From assembly GCA_022578605.1 (NCBI GenBank), contig MU394164.1, forward strand, positions 1 through 64,000: 64,000 nucleotides of DNA. Reading direction: 5' to 3'. The position numbers and the translations under genes were made by a program. Source of the DNA: Camillea tinctor. Taxonomy: Eukaryota > Ascomycota > Sordariomycetes > Xylariales > Xylariaceae. This document shows positions 22,866 through 34,132 of this stretch, piece after piece. The notes beneath the pieces were generated by a model. That model saw only the letters and a program-made list of their open reading frames with translations, was not told the origin of the DNA and ran no database searches. Numbering within the stretch: the stretch's first letter is position 1; each line of letters opens with the position of its first letter.

Positions 22866-24512
22866 ATGGAATCATCTACACCTACAGAGGAGCCCGACCC
22901 GGAAGAGAACACCTCCCAGGAGGCAGAACCATGGTGGCTCATTGACTCGGAAACCATGGATTTTATTAAAAGGATTGAAACTTATCCAGACTTTTTACCG
23001 GGGGGGGTTTTTAACATGACATATCCCAGCGATGAATTACGGGATGGTAATAATTTTGGTGACACAGATATTAGAAATACAAGAGGCCCTTTTGGGGGAG
23101 ACGATGGTCCTGCTCCCGGTGGCGAGATAGGCACACGCACTCCTATACCTTCTCAAGGTGAACAGGGTCAATTATCTGGCCAAGCTTATTCGGACGGACG
23201 GCCTAACGAAGGCACTCGAAAACAAGCCGATACATCGACCAAGGATCAGGTAGATAATGGAAGTGCTGTTGCGACTAAGCAGTCCCCTATTCCTTCCTCT
23301 CAGCAGATCTCACATGCAACGGATAACAAACATGCCGTCGCTGAATCAGCTCCCAGACCTGCTGTCAAATATGATACCATGTTACCTAGTATCGACAACG
23401 ATTTTCAAGGTTCCAAATCGAACATGCTGTCAAATGCCGAAGAGGCTTCTGGAGAACCAAAGGGGAAAAAGTCCAGGAAGCGGTCCCATCCATCGGAAAA
23501 GGCAACGGGACAATCGGGCCTTCCAGATGCCGGGAGACAAACTAGAGCGAAGGGCCCAAGGTTATCAGCTACGACGACCACAGCAGCAGGGGCACGTTTA
23601 TCTCGTGGGCCATCTGTTTCTCAGATAAATATGTACAGCGGTATGGGTGCGAACGTGGTCATGCCTCACCAACATATTCAAGGTCAATTCATGCCCATGG
23701 GTAGCTCTAGGCCAGTGATCTCGAACATGGCAGGCCCTAATACGACGGCACCTCCCCAGGGATACGAAGAAGCCAATCTTTTCTCGATGCAACAAGTACG
23801 CGTTGCGGGCCAAGCAATGGTACAACAGGGCCTGAACACACAAGGTTCAACATGGCCAAGCTTCCCTCCTTCTAACCCCTACGAGAAAGTCAGCGCACCC
23901 GAACAAAATAGGTTGTATGCCAATCAGATGGGCGCTTCGGGGAATTCAAATGCATACGCCCCCTTTGATTCCGACAGGCAATTGCCCAACGGGACGAGCA
24001 GATATAATAACAGCTCGTCGCCAGAAGCCGGTGCCCATAACATGCCACCGTTAGGAAGGGCTAACAGCTTCAATATGGCACCGTCGGGAATCAGTGCTCA
24101 TGGCACACCACCTATAGGGGTTGGTGGCTACAACATGCTGCCGCCAGCAGCTAACAGCTATAACGTACCACCACCAGGAGTCAACCTCTATGGAATGGGA
24201 CCGGCAGGGGTTAATATCTATAACGCACCGCCGCCAGTAGCCAGTAGCTACGGAACGTGGCCGGCGGTAGTGAATGGCTACAACGTACCACTACCAGGCA
24301 CCAATGTCTATGGTATGCCATATCGTGCTGTGGCACAAATCCCGAGACCAGCACCCATTGCGCAGGGAAGGATGCCACCGAATTTGACGGAAGACCAACG
24401 GAGAGAGGCCATGGCGAGGGGGCATCGCGTCAACCCATACCCGCAAGTTCCTAGGCCGCCAAACGCTTCTCCTAAGCAGCCGGGGGGACACGGAAAAAAG
24501 GGCAGTCCTTAA
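22866..24512 (+). CDS. Disordered protein with Pro/Gly/Asn/Tyr tandem repeats
   Basis: A single open frame of 548 residues. Residues 1-60 are acidic and contain a folded-looking WWLIDSETMDFIKRIETYPDF segment (two parts, about 23-43). The middle (60-380) is low-complexity Ser/Pro/Gln/Gly with a basic patch GKKSRKRSHPSEKA near 200 that could be a nuclear localisation signal. From about 385 to 490 runs a tandem array of roughly 11-12 residue units of the form G-x-N-x-Y-[NG]-[MV]-x-P-P-x. The composition resembles transcription co-regulators or condensate-forming proteins, but no domain is recognised. It could be lineage-specific. Introns are not needed to keep the frame open. Confidence 0.75.
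   Translation: MESSTPTEEPDPEENTSQEAEPWWLIDSETMDFIKRIETYPDFLPGGVFNMTYPSDELRDGNNFGDTDIRNTRGPFGGDDGPAPGGEIGTRTPIPSQGEQGQLSGQAYSDGRPNEGTRKQADTSTKDQVDNGSAVATKQSPIPSSQQISHATDNKHAVAESAPRPAVKYDTMLPSIDNDFQGSKSNMLSNAEEASGEPKGKKSRKRSHPSEKATGQSGLPDAGRQTRAKGPRLSATTTTAAGARLSRGPSVSQINMYSGMGANVVMPHQHIQGQFMPMGSSRPVISNMAGPNTTAPPQGYEEANLFSMQQVRVAGQAMVQQGLNTQGSTWPSFPPSNPYEKVSAPEQNRLYANQMGASGNSNAYAPFDSDRQLPNGTSRYNNSSSPEAGAHNMPPLGRANSFNMAPSGISAHGTPPIGVGGYNMLPPAANSYNVPPPGVNLYGMGPAGVNIYNAPPPVASSYGTWPAVVNGYNVPLPGTNVYGMPYRAVAQIPRPAPIAQGRMPPNLTEDQRREAMARGHRVNPYPQVPRPPNASPKQPGGHGKKGSP
24032..24340 (+). repeat. In-frame tandem repeat array
   Basis: Degenerate tandem copies of about 33 bases encode the G-x-N-x-Y-x-x-P-P-type units at the C-terminal part of the disordered protein. 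Units alternate between YN(M/V)PPP and YGM/YGT versions, which suggests duplication of a two-unit block. Confidence 0.65.
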
Positions 24513-25406
24513 GTGCAGCGCTGGTTAGTCTAGTAGGTTGGTGGTCGCTATCCCCAAAGTCACGATAACCTGGATATAGCTAACGACTGGTGGTCATGGA
24601 AAAGGCTTTGGCCTTTCCTAAGTTAAAGTCAGGTTCTACCGTTCTAGAGAAGTATACACAGTAAACAGGGGGGTCATAAACCAGATGGATCATGGCACAC
24701 TGGCTTTCAACGCATTGGAATTGGAAGGGCAGGTAAAGTCTTTCCATGAATTTCAGTACTCCCCGGGCTGACAGGGCATTTTATATACATGGCTGCGTAA
24801 CGATATTATGACAGTGGGAAAAGTAAAGGGGGAGGGGCAGAAGGGCAGAAGGGAATAGGAGTTATTAATACTGGATACATGCATAGACTTCTTTCTTTTC
24901 ATTTACTCTGCAATGGTCCAATGGATACCTTTACACCTTAACCTAGGTTAGATGGATATACTGGTTAATGGCATAACTTAGGTTAGTACAATCCGTACCG
25001 TACTACAAAATGATGTAACCAAAAAATGGCAATTGTGGAAGGATGGAACCTCCAAAAAGAAGGAGCTGTCAAAATACGTAATCACAATTTCGTAGCTCAT
25101 TGGTTCTCTCTCTCTTTCTTTCTTTCATCCTTTCTCCCTTCTCTCTTCTTCCTCTCTTCCCTCTTTTCATTCACACATCACACATCACATTCCTTACACC
25201 AACCAACAACTTATAATTAGAACAATGATAACCAAATAAAACCACGTTGTCCATATATATGAGAGTACCTTTGTTTAACCCAACCACATCCCATTGCCAC
25301 AATATACTGCTACGATAGTTGCGCAAAGTAAACATGGTGCTGTTGCATTATCTAGTACATATCTGATTTGTATCTTGGTCCCCTGCGATCGCGGTCCTTT
25401 TTTACT
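24513..25406. other. Intergenic with CT-rich stretch
   Basis: No gene. A pyrimidine-rich tract (about 25105-25170) and a CACATCACACATC run lie some 240-300 bases upstream of the ZIP transporter start, typical of fungal promoters. Confidence 0.5.
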
Positions 25407-26955
25407 ATGGAGTTGTCTAGCATCCGAGGTACGTAATGGACATATATATATATATATTCACCACCAATGAATAATATAATAACTTTTTTTTTCTTCAATT
25501 AACAGATATCTCTTGGTCGTCAATATCTACCGACGCCCTCCTCGCCGAGTTATCTCGCAGACAAGACGACAATGGCGCTACCCCCAAGAAGCCGGTTTGC
25601 GGCTCCGGCGAGAAAGGCTCTTACGATACCCCCCTCCACGTATTTGCCCTGTTCTTGATATTGTTTCTCAGCACTGCCGGTATGTCATTGAACTGTCGAA
25701 CTATTTACCTCCCCGATCATCGCCCCGGCCATCCCGAGCCTTGTCAAGTAAACTAACCCAATATGTTTCCTTTCGCACAGCCTGCGGATTCCCACTGTTC
25801 TCCCGCCAGAAATCCAAGAGTCGCCGTATGAACAACATCGTCTTCCTCAGCCAGCACTTCGGCACCGGTGTCCTAATTGCGACCGCCTTTGTTCACCTCC
25901 TACCCACCGCTTTCCTGTCCCTTACCGACCCGTGTTTACCCTATGCGTTTTCCGAGGGGTATCAGCCCATGGCTGGTCTCATTTCCATGGTATCCGCACT
26001 GGTCGTTGTCGCAATTGAATCATACTTGACCACAAGGGGAGCCGGGCATTCTCATTCCCATGCTCACGAGTGGGAGTCGCTGGACGACGACGACCCAGAG
26101 GAAAACAACGCCAAAGTCCACGGCAACGGCGGGCTCGCGGCGAGAAGAGGCGCGAATCATCGACCTGCAAATATTGCGCTAGACGATATGGGCGCCAGCC
26201 AAGGCTTAATGGCTGATGTATCCCCTTTGCCCGACACGACACCTACCATCGTAGAACCCACAAATAGGAGGAAACATTTTGGGGAGGATGGCAATCATGA
26301 CAACGACGACGACGATGACGATGACGATGATGATCTCGATATCAATTTAAATGAACTCGATCCTACCCCAGGCGACGAGGATGCACAGCCTTTAACCCAG
26401 TCAAGTCAAACAAAACATCACTCCGAATCCGGACTATCTCAGCTGCCCCCTGCCCCCGAGGAGCAGAGGCGTCGCATGCTTCAATGCCTCTTACTAGAGG
26501 CTGGAATCCTATTCCATAGCATCTTCATTGGCATGGCAGTATCGGTAGCAACGGGTCCGCCGTTTGTGGTGTTTCTTGTTGCCATTGCCTTCCACCAAAC
26601 CTTTGAGGGTCTGGCTCTCGGTTCGCGCATAGCCGCGATCCAGTTCCCGCGCACATCATTACGTCCATGGTTGATGGTGTTAGCATACGGAATAACGACC
26701 CCCATAGGCCAGGCCATTGGACTCGGCGTACATACACTTTACGACCCCAAGAGCCAGACGGGTCTGTTGATGGTGGGGTTTATGAACGCAATATCGAGTG
26801 GATTACTACTATTCGCCGGATTGGTCCAACTTCTAGCGGAGGATTTTCTTACGGAGAAGAGCTATAAGTCGTTAAAGGGGAGGAAGCGACGAGATGCAGG
26901 CCTCGCCGTCTTTGCGGGCGCTACTCTTATGGCCTTGGTGGGCGCTTTTGCATGA
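25407..26955 (+). CDS. ZIP family zinc/iron transporter
   Basis: Three exons, 25407-25428, 25506-25679 and 25781-26955, give 456 residues. Exon 1 is only 22 nt. The open frame that runs from 25513 through intron 2 in the wrong phase is not the N-terminus. The protein starts MELSSIR and has a lumenal/extracellular N-terminal segment, then TM1 (HVFALFLILFLSTAA), TM2 (GVLIATAFVHLLPTAF) and TM3 (LISMVSALVVVAIESYL). A long cytoplasmic loop follows with HSHSHAH, a metal-binding His cluster, and a run of eleven Asp. The core TM4/TM5 motifs are LFHSIFIGMAV and FHQTFEGLALG, which form the binuclear metal site. Imports Zn(II) or Fe(II) across the plasma or an organelle membrane. The Zrt1/Zrt2 group is the nearest match. 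Confidence 0.93.
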
Positions 26956-27187
26956 GATATTAGAGATGTTCAGAATCTTCTTCTCAAGAATCTTTTGTTT
27001 GGTTATGTAGACAATTAGCGGTAGCACTTAGACGGAGTCTCTCGGGCTTATCAAAAAGCGTGGACTGGCGTTCAGGCGCCATTTCTTTTTACTTGGACAT
27101 ACAATCCACTCATCTGCAACTGTACATTTGTGCTTGCCTCTTGTACTTCATTCTCGCCATGATATGAACATCGCATGACCCCCGCTG
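26956..27187. other. Convergent 3' intergenic spacer
   Basis: The ZIP gene (plus) and the CE15 gene (minus) end 232 bases apart, so their 3' untranslated regions share this spacer. Confidence 0.6.
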
Positions 27188-28750
27188 TTAAGCAGGTTGC
27201 GGCACTGCGGTCGCCCACGGATACGCCGTGGTCATGGGCTCACCGTAGGTACCTAGGTCATCATAATTCTTTGTGATCGTCTGGTTCTGCAGAATCTTGG
27301 TCACGAAAGGCAACACGCTATCACTATAATTTGGGAGACAACAAAAGTCAGAAAACCATATGCACTTGGGGGCAGAAAAGGGGAACAGGCAGGGTAATAA
27401 CTCACAATCCACTCATATCGCAATGCCCACCACCCCTCACCGACATAGCGATCCGGTCCCCAACGCCGAGCCAGTCATACACCACCTTCGCCGCGGGATA
27501 CACAATCACCGCCGTGCCCTTGCTATTCGTAAACGCATCGCCCGTGCCCTGGTCAATGACCAGCGCCCGCGGCGCCAAAGCCGCCGCGATCGTGTGCGCG
27601 TCGTAGGGCAGGTTCTCGGCGTGGTTCACGAACCGCCCCAGCCCGCTGCTGCTCCACCACCCCGCGCCCTCCTTCGAGTTCTCCAGCGTCTCGTCCTGCC
27701 CGCTCAGCCCGTGGTACCGGTACGGCCCCAGCCCCTGCACCCCCGAGCTCATCGGCATGGTCAGCGCCACGCGCGCGTCGAAGAGCCCCGCGGCGAGCGC
27801 CCCTTTGCCGAGACGCGAACACCCCGTCACCCCGGAGCGCAGCGGGTCGATCTCCGGCACCGCCGACGTGAGCCCGTCGAGCACCCGGTGGAAGCCCCAG
27901 GCCCAGGCTGTGAGGACGCCTGTGGGGTGGGGGTGTTAGTTGGGGAGAGAAGGGGGGAGGTGAAGGAGAGGATAGGGGACGGAAAAGAAAAAGAAAAAAA
28001 CCCACCGATATCCCGCCCCTTATACAGATCCCAGAACGCGCCCGTCTGCACGTTGCTGTCCGCGGCTACCCGCGTGTAGTCGAACCCCACCACCGCCACC
28101 CCCGCCTGCAGGTACGCCTGGCTGGCCATGCCGCCGATGTTGATCACCACGGGCGCCGGCGCGTCGGCGGTCGCCGTCGAGGGCAGCGACAGGGTCGCGG
28201 CGAAGCGCCCCGTTTTGCCCCCCGCCGAGACTTCGATCGTGAGCGTGTTGCCGCTGCGGGTCGCGGTTACGGTCTCCAGCGTGGGGTCGGGGTAGTAGCC
28301 GTACCTTTTTGGGGGGGGAGGTTAGGTAAGGATGTTTGTTGAGGGGGCGGGGGGGATGATGGGGATAGAAGGGGGAATGGAATAGGGGCCGCTGGGGACT
28401 GACTGGTACTCCTGCAGCATCTGCAGGATCTCCGGCTGCCGGCAGCGGTACCACTCCTCGGGCGTCTGGATGCGGTTCTTCCCCTTGCCCGCCATGATGT
28501 CGCCGGCGCTACTCCCGCCCTCGCCCGCGGTCGTCGTGTATGCTAGCGGCAGGAAGGGGTCTGGCATTGTTGTCTGTAGCGGCAGGTCTGACCACGCTGG
28601 GAACTGCGAGGCTGGTGGTACGGGGGCGCACTCCGCAGGGGCGTCCTGGCGTGCGATGTTGGGTAGAGCTGTTGCGGGGAGGGATAGGGAGGAGGCGATA
28701 TAGGTGAGCCCGAGGAGGGCAGAGCACCAAGAAGGCGGTGATGTAGGCAT
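27188..28750 (-). CDS. Glucuronoyl methylesterase (carbohydrate esterase family 15)
   Basis: Four exons, 28404-28750, 28006-28304, 27406-27919 and 27188-27323, give 431 residues. Residues 1-25 form a signal peptide. There is no CBM1. The core has YGYYPDPT, the serine motif GCSRLGKG with nucleophile Ser250, and the His motif GGGHCDMSG (His381); an ENSKEGAGWW segment is characteristic of CE15. These enzymes cleave the ester between lignin alcohols and 4-O-methyl-glucuronic acid of xylan, releasing lignin from hemicellulose. Splice phases 2, 1 and 2 all close correctly. GC content of the coding part is very high compared with the flanks. It is convergent with the ZIP transporter; a CE1 esterase lies 6 kb further on. 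Confidence 0.93.
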
Positions 28751-29986
28751 CGTGGTGGGGATTAGTGGCTCTCTATGTGCGTCTCTTGAATCAAGGAATA
28801 ACGAACATCTAAGACACGTGAAAAACTCCAGTATGAAAAAAAAAAAACAATGAGAACCTGATGTCTGCTTCACGATACGTTATTATGTATCCACGGCTAT
28901 AAGTGATCTGTAGCCCTACGTTACCCGCATCAGCCTAGGTATATACACGGAGTCTCGACTTCCTATACCCCATGTCCCGGTTCTCCGAAGAGGCGAAACA
29001 GCTTCCCGGGTATTTACACCTGCTAGTAGATCACGATCTTTGGAGTGGTAAGTCATGGCAAGTTCTCATCATTCATTAAGTGCGTGGTTTGAAGAATCTG
29101 TATAAGAGGGTTGTCTCTACTTTTGCTAGACCTGGTACTCAAGAAATATATTTCGCAATTCTGTCTCCTTAGACATGATCCGACCTAGATTATCAGGTTC
29201 TGTCTTTTAAACAAAGAAAAAACAACAATGTAGGTTATTTACATACCAGGTGGTCGGGTCTAGACTTGGGGTTGATATCCAGACTTTAGCCTATAGAGGA
29301 TGGGCTAAGATCGCAGGTTGGCAAATCAGTACCATCCATGGATACTACATTGTAGATATTATATATAGAAGCTATCTGATTACCATTGCATGTTGATTAA
29401 TGCGGGGAAATGATAAACACGTGTGGTCAATTGGAAGACTATAAAATTGGTTATTATTTATATCACGTACCCCTTTCCCCCCCTGTACTATCGTTGAGTG
29501 GCTTATCCCCGTACTGTAGTGCGAGAGTTGTTCCTTACCTAGAATATATTCGTGGGTTATTGAGCTTCGACCTTACAATGGTAAAAAATGAGAGATATTG
29601 ACTTGAGGACTTACCCTTTTCATTGTTTATCACCTAATATGTCCCCAATGGATTTTAACTTAAACCAGATGTATACTCTGCTGTAAGTTGTAGCTCCCCA
29701 TAGAGAAAAAACAATATGCTTTGTGTGCTCTCAAGAAGAGTCTTTATTTACAAGCCACCATATCGATGGATAGACAATAACAATGCATGTGATGTAAACT
29801 ACCCTGCTATGTTATGAGTTCTGAAAGAGACTTGGCAGCATGGAAGGATTAGCTGCTGGTTACCTAGTTTGTTCTAGATTATCAAGGACGTTCTTTCTAT
29901 GTGCAATAAACAAAGACATATCAGTGCTATAGTTCTATGTGTCAGTCAAAGATCTTCTTCGATTAAAGAATGAAGCATATCGTGCA
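28751..29986. other. Intergenic, no gene seen
   Basis: Divergent promoter region between CE15 (minus) and the orphan protein (plus). A 63-codon frame (29410-29601) has no features. Confidence 0.5.
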
Positions 29987-29994
29987 TATATAAG
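29987..29994 (+). promoter_or_regulatory. TATA box upstream of the 227-residue orphan
   Basis: TATATAAG lies about 125 bases upstream of the ATG at 30117. It is followed by an A/C-rich leader (acctcaaactaaacctcaaa) typical of highly expressed fungal genes. Confidence 0.5.
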
Positions 29995-30116
29995 TAGCAC
30001 AGAGTATCATGGCAATGCAGAATACCGTCGTGGTTATTGACTTCAAACTCTGATCAGTAGAAATTTTAAAACAGTATAATCAACCTCAAACTAAACCTCA
30101 AAATTAACTCAACATC

Positions 30117-30800
30117 ATGGCAACTGCAACAACAACTGCAAAACCTACAGCCAAAAAGCATAATGGGACCCGACTAAGCCCATGCAAAGACAACCCGGCG
30201 GAGGCCGAGAAGCAAGTTCGACGAGTCTTCAAAATGAAGCCGAACAACCTTGACCTGGCCGCCGCCGAGCTTGCCCCGCTGTTCGGTTTCGGAGCCGGTT
30301 CTACCTTCGACGTCGTGGCGCGAGGAAAGGCCCAAGCTGTATTCGTATGTCCGGAGCTCCACGACTACTTCGGCGAATTCGCGATTCTGTATCTCGGCGG
30401 AGAGTGGAGCATGCCCGTGGCCGAGTGGCAGGAGACCATCGAGCTGGTCCGCAAGAACCAAGACAACCCGGCCTGGAAGGAAGAGCGATGCTCCTGTAAG
30501 CCGGGCTGGACCGCCAGTCAGTTCTATGCGCGCTTCCTCATCCTGACGATGCACGCCATCCGGAACCCGGCCAAGTCCACGCAGCTGCTTCACTGGATGC
30601 GCGACGCGGACCTAGAGGACGGGTACTGGGTCCTCTTCCACGCACTGATGTATCTCCAACTAGAGACCATGCAGCTGAACCGTGAGTGCGCCCCCTTTTC
30701 GGACCGCGTGAACCACTACAAGAATAAATTCGCCGGCGCCGGATCTCTGTATGATAAGTTGAGAAACTTCATGTCCGGGCGCAGATATGTAGAGGAGTAG
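30117..30800 (+). CDS. Orphan intracellular protein, 227 residues
   Basis: A single-exon frame starting MATATTTAKPTAKK in the context caacatcATG. It is much richer in GC than its surroundings, with strong third-position C/G bias, so it is a real coding sequence. It has a basic N-terminal tail, then a largely helical soluble domain with six cysteines (CSCKPGW in the middle), and Trp and Tyr clusters (YLGGEWSMPVAEW; LLHWMRDADLEDGYWVLFHALMYLQLE). There is no signal peptide or membrane segment. I do not recognise a family. A TATA box, a unicellular-style A-rich leader and strong codon bias suggest high or induced expression. A donor-like gtgagt just after the stop may mark an intron in the 3' untranslated region. 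Confidence 0.75.
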   Translation: MATATTTAKPTAKKHNGTRLSPCKDNPAEAEKQVRRVFKMKPNNLDLAAAELAPLFGFGAGSTFDVVARGKAQAVFVCPELHDYFGEFAILYLGGEWSMPVAEWQETIELVRKNQDNPAWKEERCSCKPGWTASQFYARFLILTMHAIRNPAKSTQLLHWMRDADLEDGYWVLFHALMYLQLETMQLNRECAPFSDRVNHYKNKFAGAGSLYDKLRNFMSGRRYVEE

Positions 30801-32060
30801 CAGGTGAGTTAGTATATAGCGTCTCTAGAAGTAGCCCGTTGCGGCCGACCTAATTATCCAATATTTAGAATAGAAAAGTTTTTTGAATACCCAATTATCT
30901 TTCATCCGTTTACGACTCAGGCCTATGAGTTTATGACGTTGATAATGATATCTTCTTTTGTCATTTTACCGCTTGCTTGTCGTTCTAGTCAGCGCTAGAC
31001 GATGGTGACTCTTCTTACTTAGCTAGGTTGGGAGATGAGTAACAAGTAGCTTGGTCTAGACACAAAACTAAGAAAGGCTTATTTATTAGACAAATTGTAG
31101 GAAACATTTTTCGCATCCACAACTATCTCGGGCAAGAAATTGCCGGGAATAACTCTCGGAGAGCGTCCAAACTCCTGATACCCGTAGTCCACGCCGTTTA
31201 CACGTTTGACGATGTCTCACATGGAAAACCGGCACACCTAAGCAGTTTGTGTTTCATATACTGGTAATATACTTGACTAATCCAAACTCATTATTGCCGG
31301 TACAGCTATGATTGGATAGTAAAAGACGGCACCGTGCTCTGTTTCGTGGTTGTACACTATACCTTTCCCGCGTATAGCCTATATCAACTTGTAATGTATA
31401 GTAGGATGTAGGATTTATCATGAAAGCAGGTGTTTTTCAATTTCCTCCTGTCTTTCTTTGTTCGCTGTTCGCATACTATTCAGCCCCGGAATCTGACCAA
31501 GAGAGAATCCTATAGCTGCAAAGCACTTTTCATTTTAGGCACCTCAAGAGTTATCTTTCGTGATACTTTATAAGCATAGTCCACGCATAACAGAAAGAAA
31601 AGTCAGGGTGGGATCAAATCTACTCGGATTACGAGTAAAAACCGTAGTTTCGATCTCGGCCGGGGCCGCATAAGCCAACTTAACGCCGAATACTCCCAGG
31701 ACTTACTATACGTGCTTGGCCTACCGCTGTTCCAGAGATCCACCCGTCATCGAAGCGTCCAGGGTCATCGTTGGATGGGGTCGATCATGAACGTTCCACA
31801 CCCCTGCTCAACGTGACTTCAACTGCAGAGACGGGAATCGGTCCCTGACAATCGGCTCCATTTGCCGTGACCCTATGTACCAGAGAAAAAAAAAAGTCTT
31901 AGAGGGGGTATAAAGTAGCTGTCTTCCTCTCCGTGCGTGAATCCTGGTCCGAAAAAAACAACATGCTCTCTATATGAAATTTTTTGGCCGACGCCAAACG
32001 CCGTTTTCCAATCATAATATAACCGCTTGAGGGGAATTCCTCCTTGCATTTCCTGGAGAT
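30801..32060. other. Intergenic, no gene seen
   Basis: About 1.26 kb between the orphan and the MFS pump. Nothing recognised. A poly-A tract and purine-rich DNA near 31880 lie in the MFS promoter. Confidence 0.5.
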
Positions 32061-34132
32061 ATGGCGGCCAATGCTCATGAAGATCACCGCGAATTCGACG
32101 ACGATGAAAAGACCGTCGACGTCGAGAGAAGTGCCGGCTTGAATGCCGAAAAGCCCGAGATCGGCCACGGCAGCTCATCGACGACTGGCACATCGAGCGA
32201 CGATGAAAAGAGCAATACCAATGGAGTGGGAGAACATAATAATAATACTAATACTAATGACGCCAAGACGGATTCGACGCCGAATACCAACGCGGCGGCG
32301 TCCGCCGCTGCTGCGCCGGGCAAAGACTCCCCGGAGGAGGGACGAACGAAGCTCCAGATGTCCCTGATCATGTTCGCGCTGTGCTCAGCGCTGTTCCTCG
32401 CCGCCCTCGACGTCACCATCATCACGACCGCGATCCCGACCATCGTGGGCCAGTTCAGCTCGCCGACGGGGTACACATGGATCGGAGCGGCCTACCTGCT
32501 CGCCAACTCAGCGACGGTGCCCTCCTGGGGCAAGATCAGCGACATTTGGGGCCGCAAGCCCATCCTTCTGTGCGCCGTGGGCATCTTCTGGATCGGGTCG
32601 CTGGTGTGCGCCCTCAGTGTCAACATCGGCATGCTCATTGCCGGACGCGCCATCCAGGGCGCAGGTGGCGGTGGTATTGCCGTTTTGACCAATATATGCG
32701 TTAGCGATCTGGTATCCGTGCGCCATCGTGGCATGTACTATGGGATCTTTGGCGTGGTGTGGGCTATTGCGTCGGCAATTGGACCAATCCTTGGTGGTGT
32801 TTTCACGTCCAAGGTTACTTGGAGATGGTGTTTTGTATGTGTGACCCCTATTTCTATTTTCTATTTTGCTACATATCATGCAGCTCTCTGCATCTGCTAC
32901 GAGCATTATCCCTGTTTCGCTTTGCGTTGCCCTCCCTCGCAGCCACTACTTCTCTCCTCAGGAGGCGAACATTCGATACTTCGCATCTGAAAAGCCTGCT
33001 TTCCATAATATCAAATTACTAACAGGAATACCTATAGTGGGTTAATCTACCTATCAGCGGCGCAGGCTTCTTGATCCTTCTCTTTGTGCTTAAGTTGCAC
33101 AATCCTCGAACACCCGTCCGACAGGGTCTTGCTGCCATCGACTGGCTAGGCAGTTCCTTGATTATCGGTGCTACGTTGATGTTTTTGTTTGGCTTGGAAT
33201 TCGGTGGCGTCACCTATCCGTGGAACTCGGCAACGACGATATGTCTGATTGTCTTTGGCGTGGTCACTTTCGGGTTGTTCGTTATTGCTGAGAAGAAATT
33301 CGCGAAATATCCCGTGATTTCTCTACCATTGTTTAAATCCAGGTCTAACATCGCGGCCCTCGCGGTCTGCTTCGCACACGGCACCGTGTTTATCTCTGGA
33401 TCATACTACCTCCCCCTATATTTCCAAGCCGTCATCGGCGCATCTTCCCTGCTGTCTGGTGTTTACTTGCTACCATATGCCTTATCACTATCGATTTTCT
33501 CAGCAGGCACTGGTGTTTGGATGAGGAAATCGGGCAAGTATCTACCTGCCATCATATTTGGCATGTTCTTCTTAACCCTTGGGTTCGGCCTCTTCATCGC
33601 GCTGGGCGCCAAAGTGAACTGGGCTAAGTTGATTATATTTGAAATTATCGCTGGCATCGGTGTTGGACCCAACTTCCAATCACCTTTAATTGCACTTCAG
33701 TCAGGCCTTCAGGGGCGCGATATAGCCTCGGCCACTGGCACTTTTATGTTTATAAGGCAACTTGCAACCTCCATCTCCGTCGTTGTCGGTGGTGTTGTTT
33801 TCCAAAACGGCATGGAAAAGCAGTATTCCTACCTACTCGCCGAACTCGGACCAGAGCTCGCCGGCCGGTTGACCGGTGGTAGCGCCGCTGCCAACGTCGA
33901 ACTGGTCGCTTCACTTGAGGGACACCAGGGCGATGTTGCTAGAGAAGCCTTCTGGAACAGTCTCCGAACTATGTGGATCATGTACGCCGCTTTTGCTGGC
34001 GCAGGACTTCTTATAAGCCCTTTGGTTGGTCAGAAGAAACTGAGCAAGGAGCATACAGAGCACAAGACTGGTTTGCACAGCCTGCGTCCTGGTAAGGACG
34101 CAGGTGAGTCGGCCAAGGATACCACTAAATAG
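32061..34132 (+). CDS. MFS efflux transporter (DHA2 family, 14 TM)
   Basis: Two exons, 32061-32834 and 33038-34132, give 622 residues. The first 95 residues are a charged, low-complexity cytosolic tail (Asn/Thr and Ala runs). The transporter starts at LQMSLIMFALCSALFLAALDVTIITTAIPTIV (two parts), the classic DHA2 start. Motif A is GKISDIWGRKPIL and the motif C region is AIGPILGGVF. The splice joins TWRWCF to WVNLPISGAGF (two conserved halves of the antiporter loop), which fixes the 203-nt intron. Such pumps export drugs, toxins or secondary metabolites by proton antiport at the plasma membrane. No biosynthetic gene lies beside it, so its substrate is open. Confidence 0.93.

Noticed and set aside
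25513..25780. N-terminal extension MVVNIYRRPP of the ZIP frame
   Set aside because: Non-ATG start, wrong phase over exon 2 and read-through of intron 2; the spliced reading restores the first TM.
27360..28079. 239-codon plus-strand frame opposite the CE15 gene
   Set aside because: Arg/Pro/His-rich antisense shadow of a high-GC coding region.
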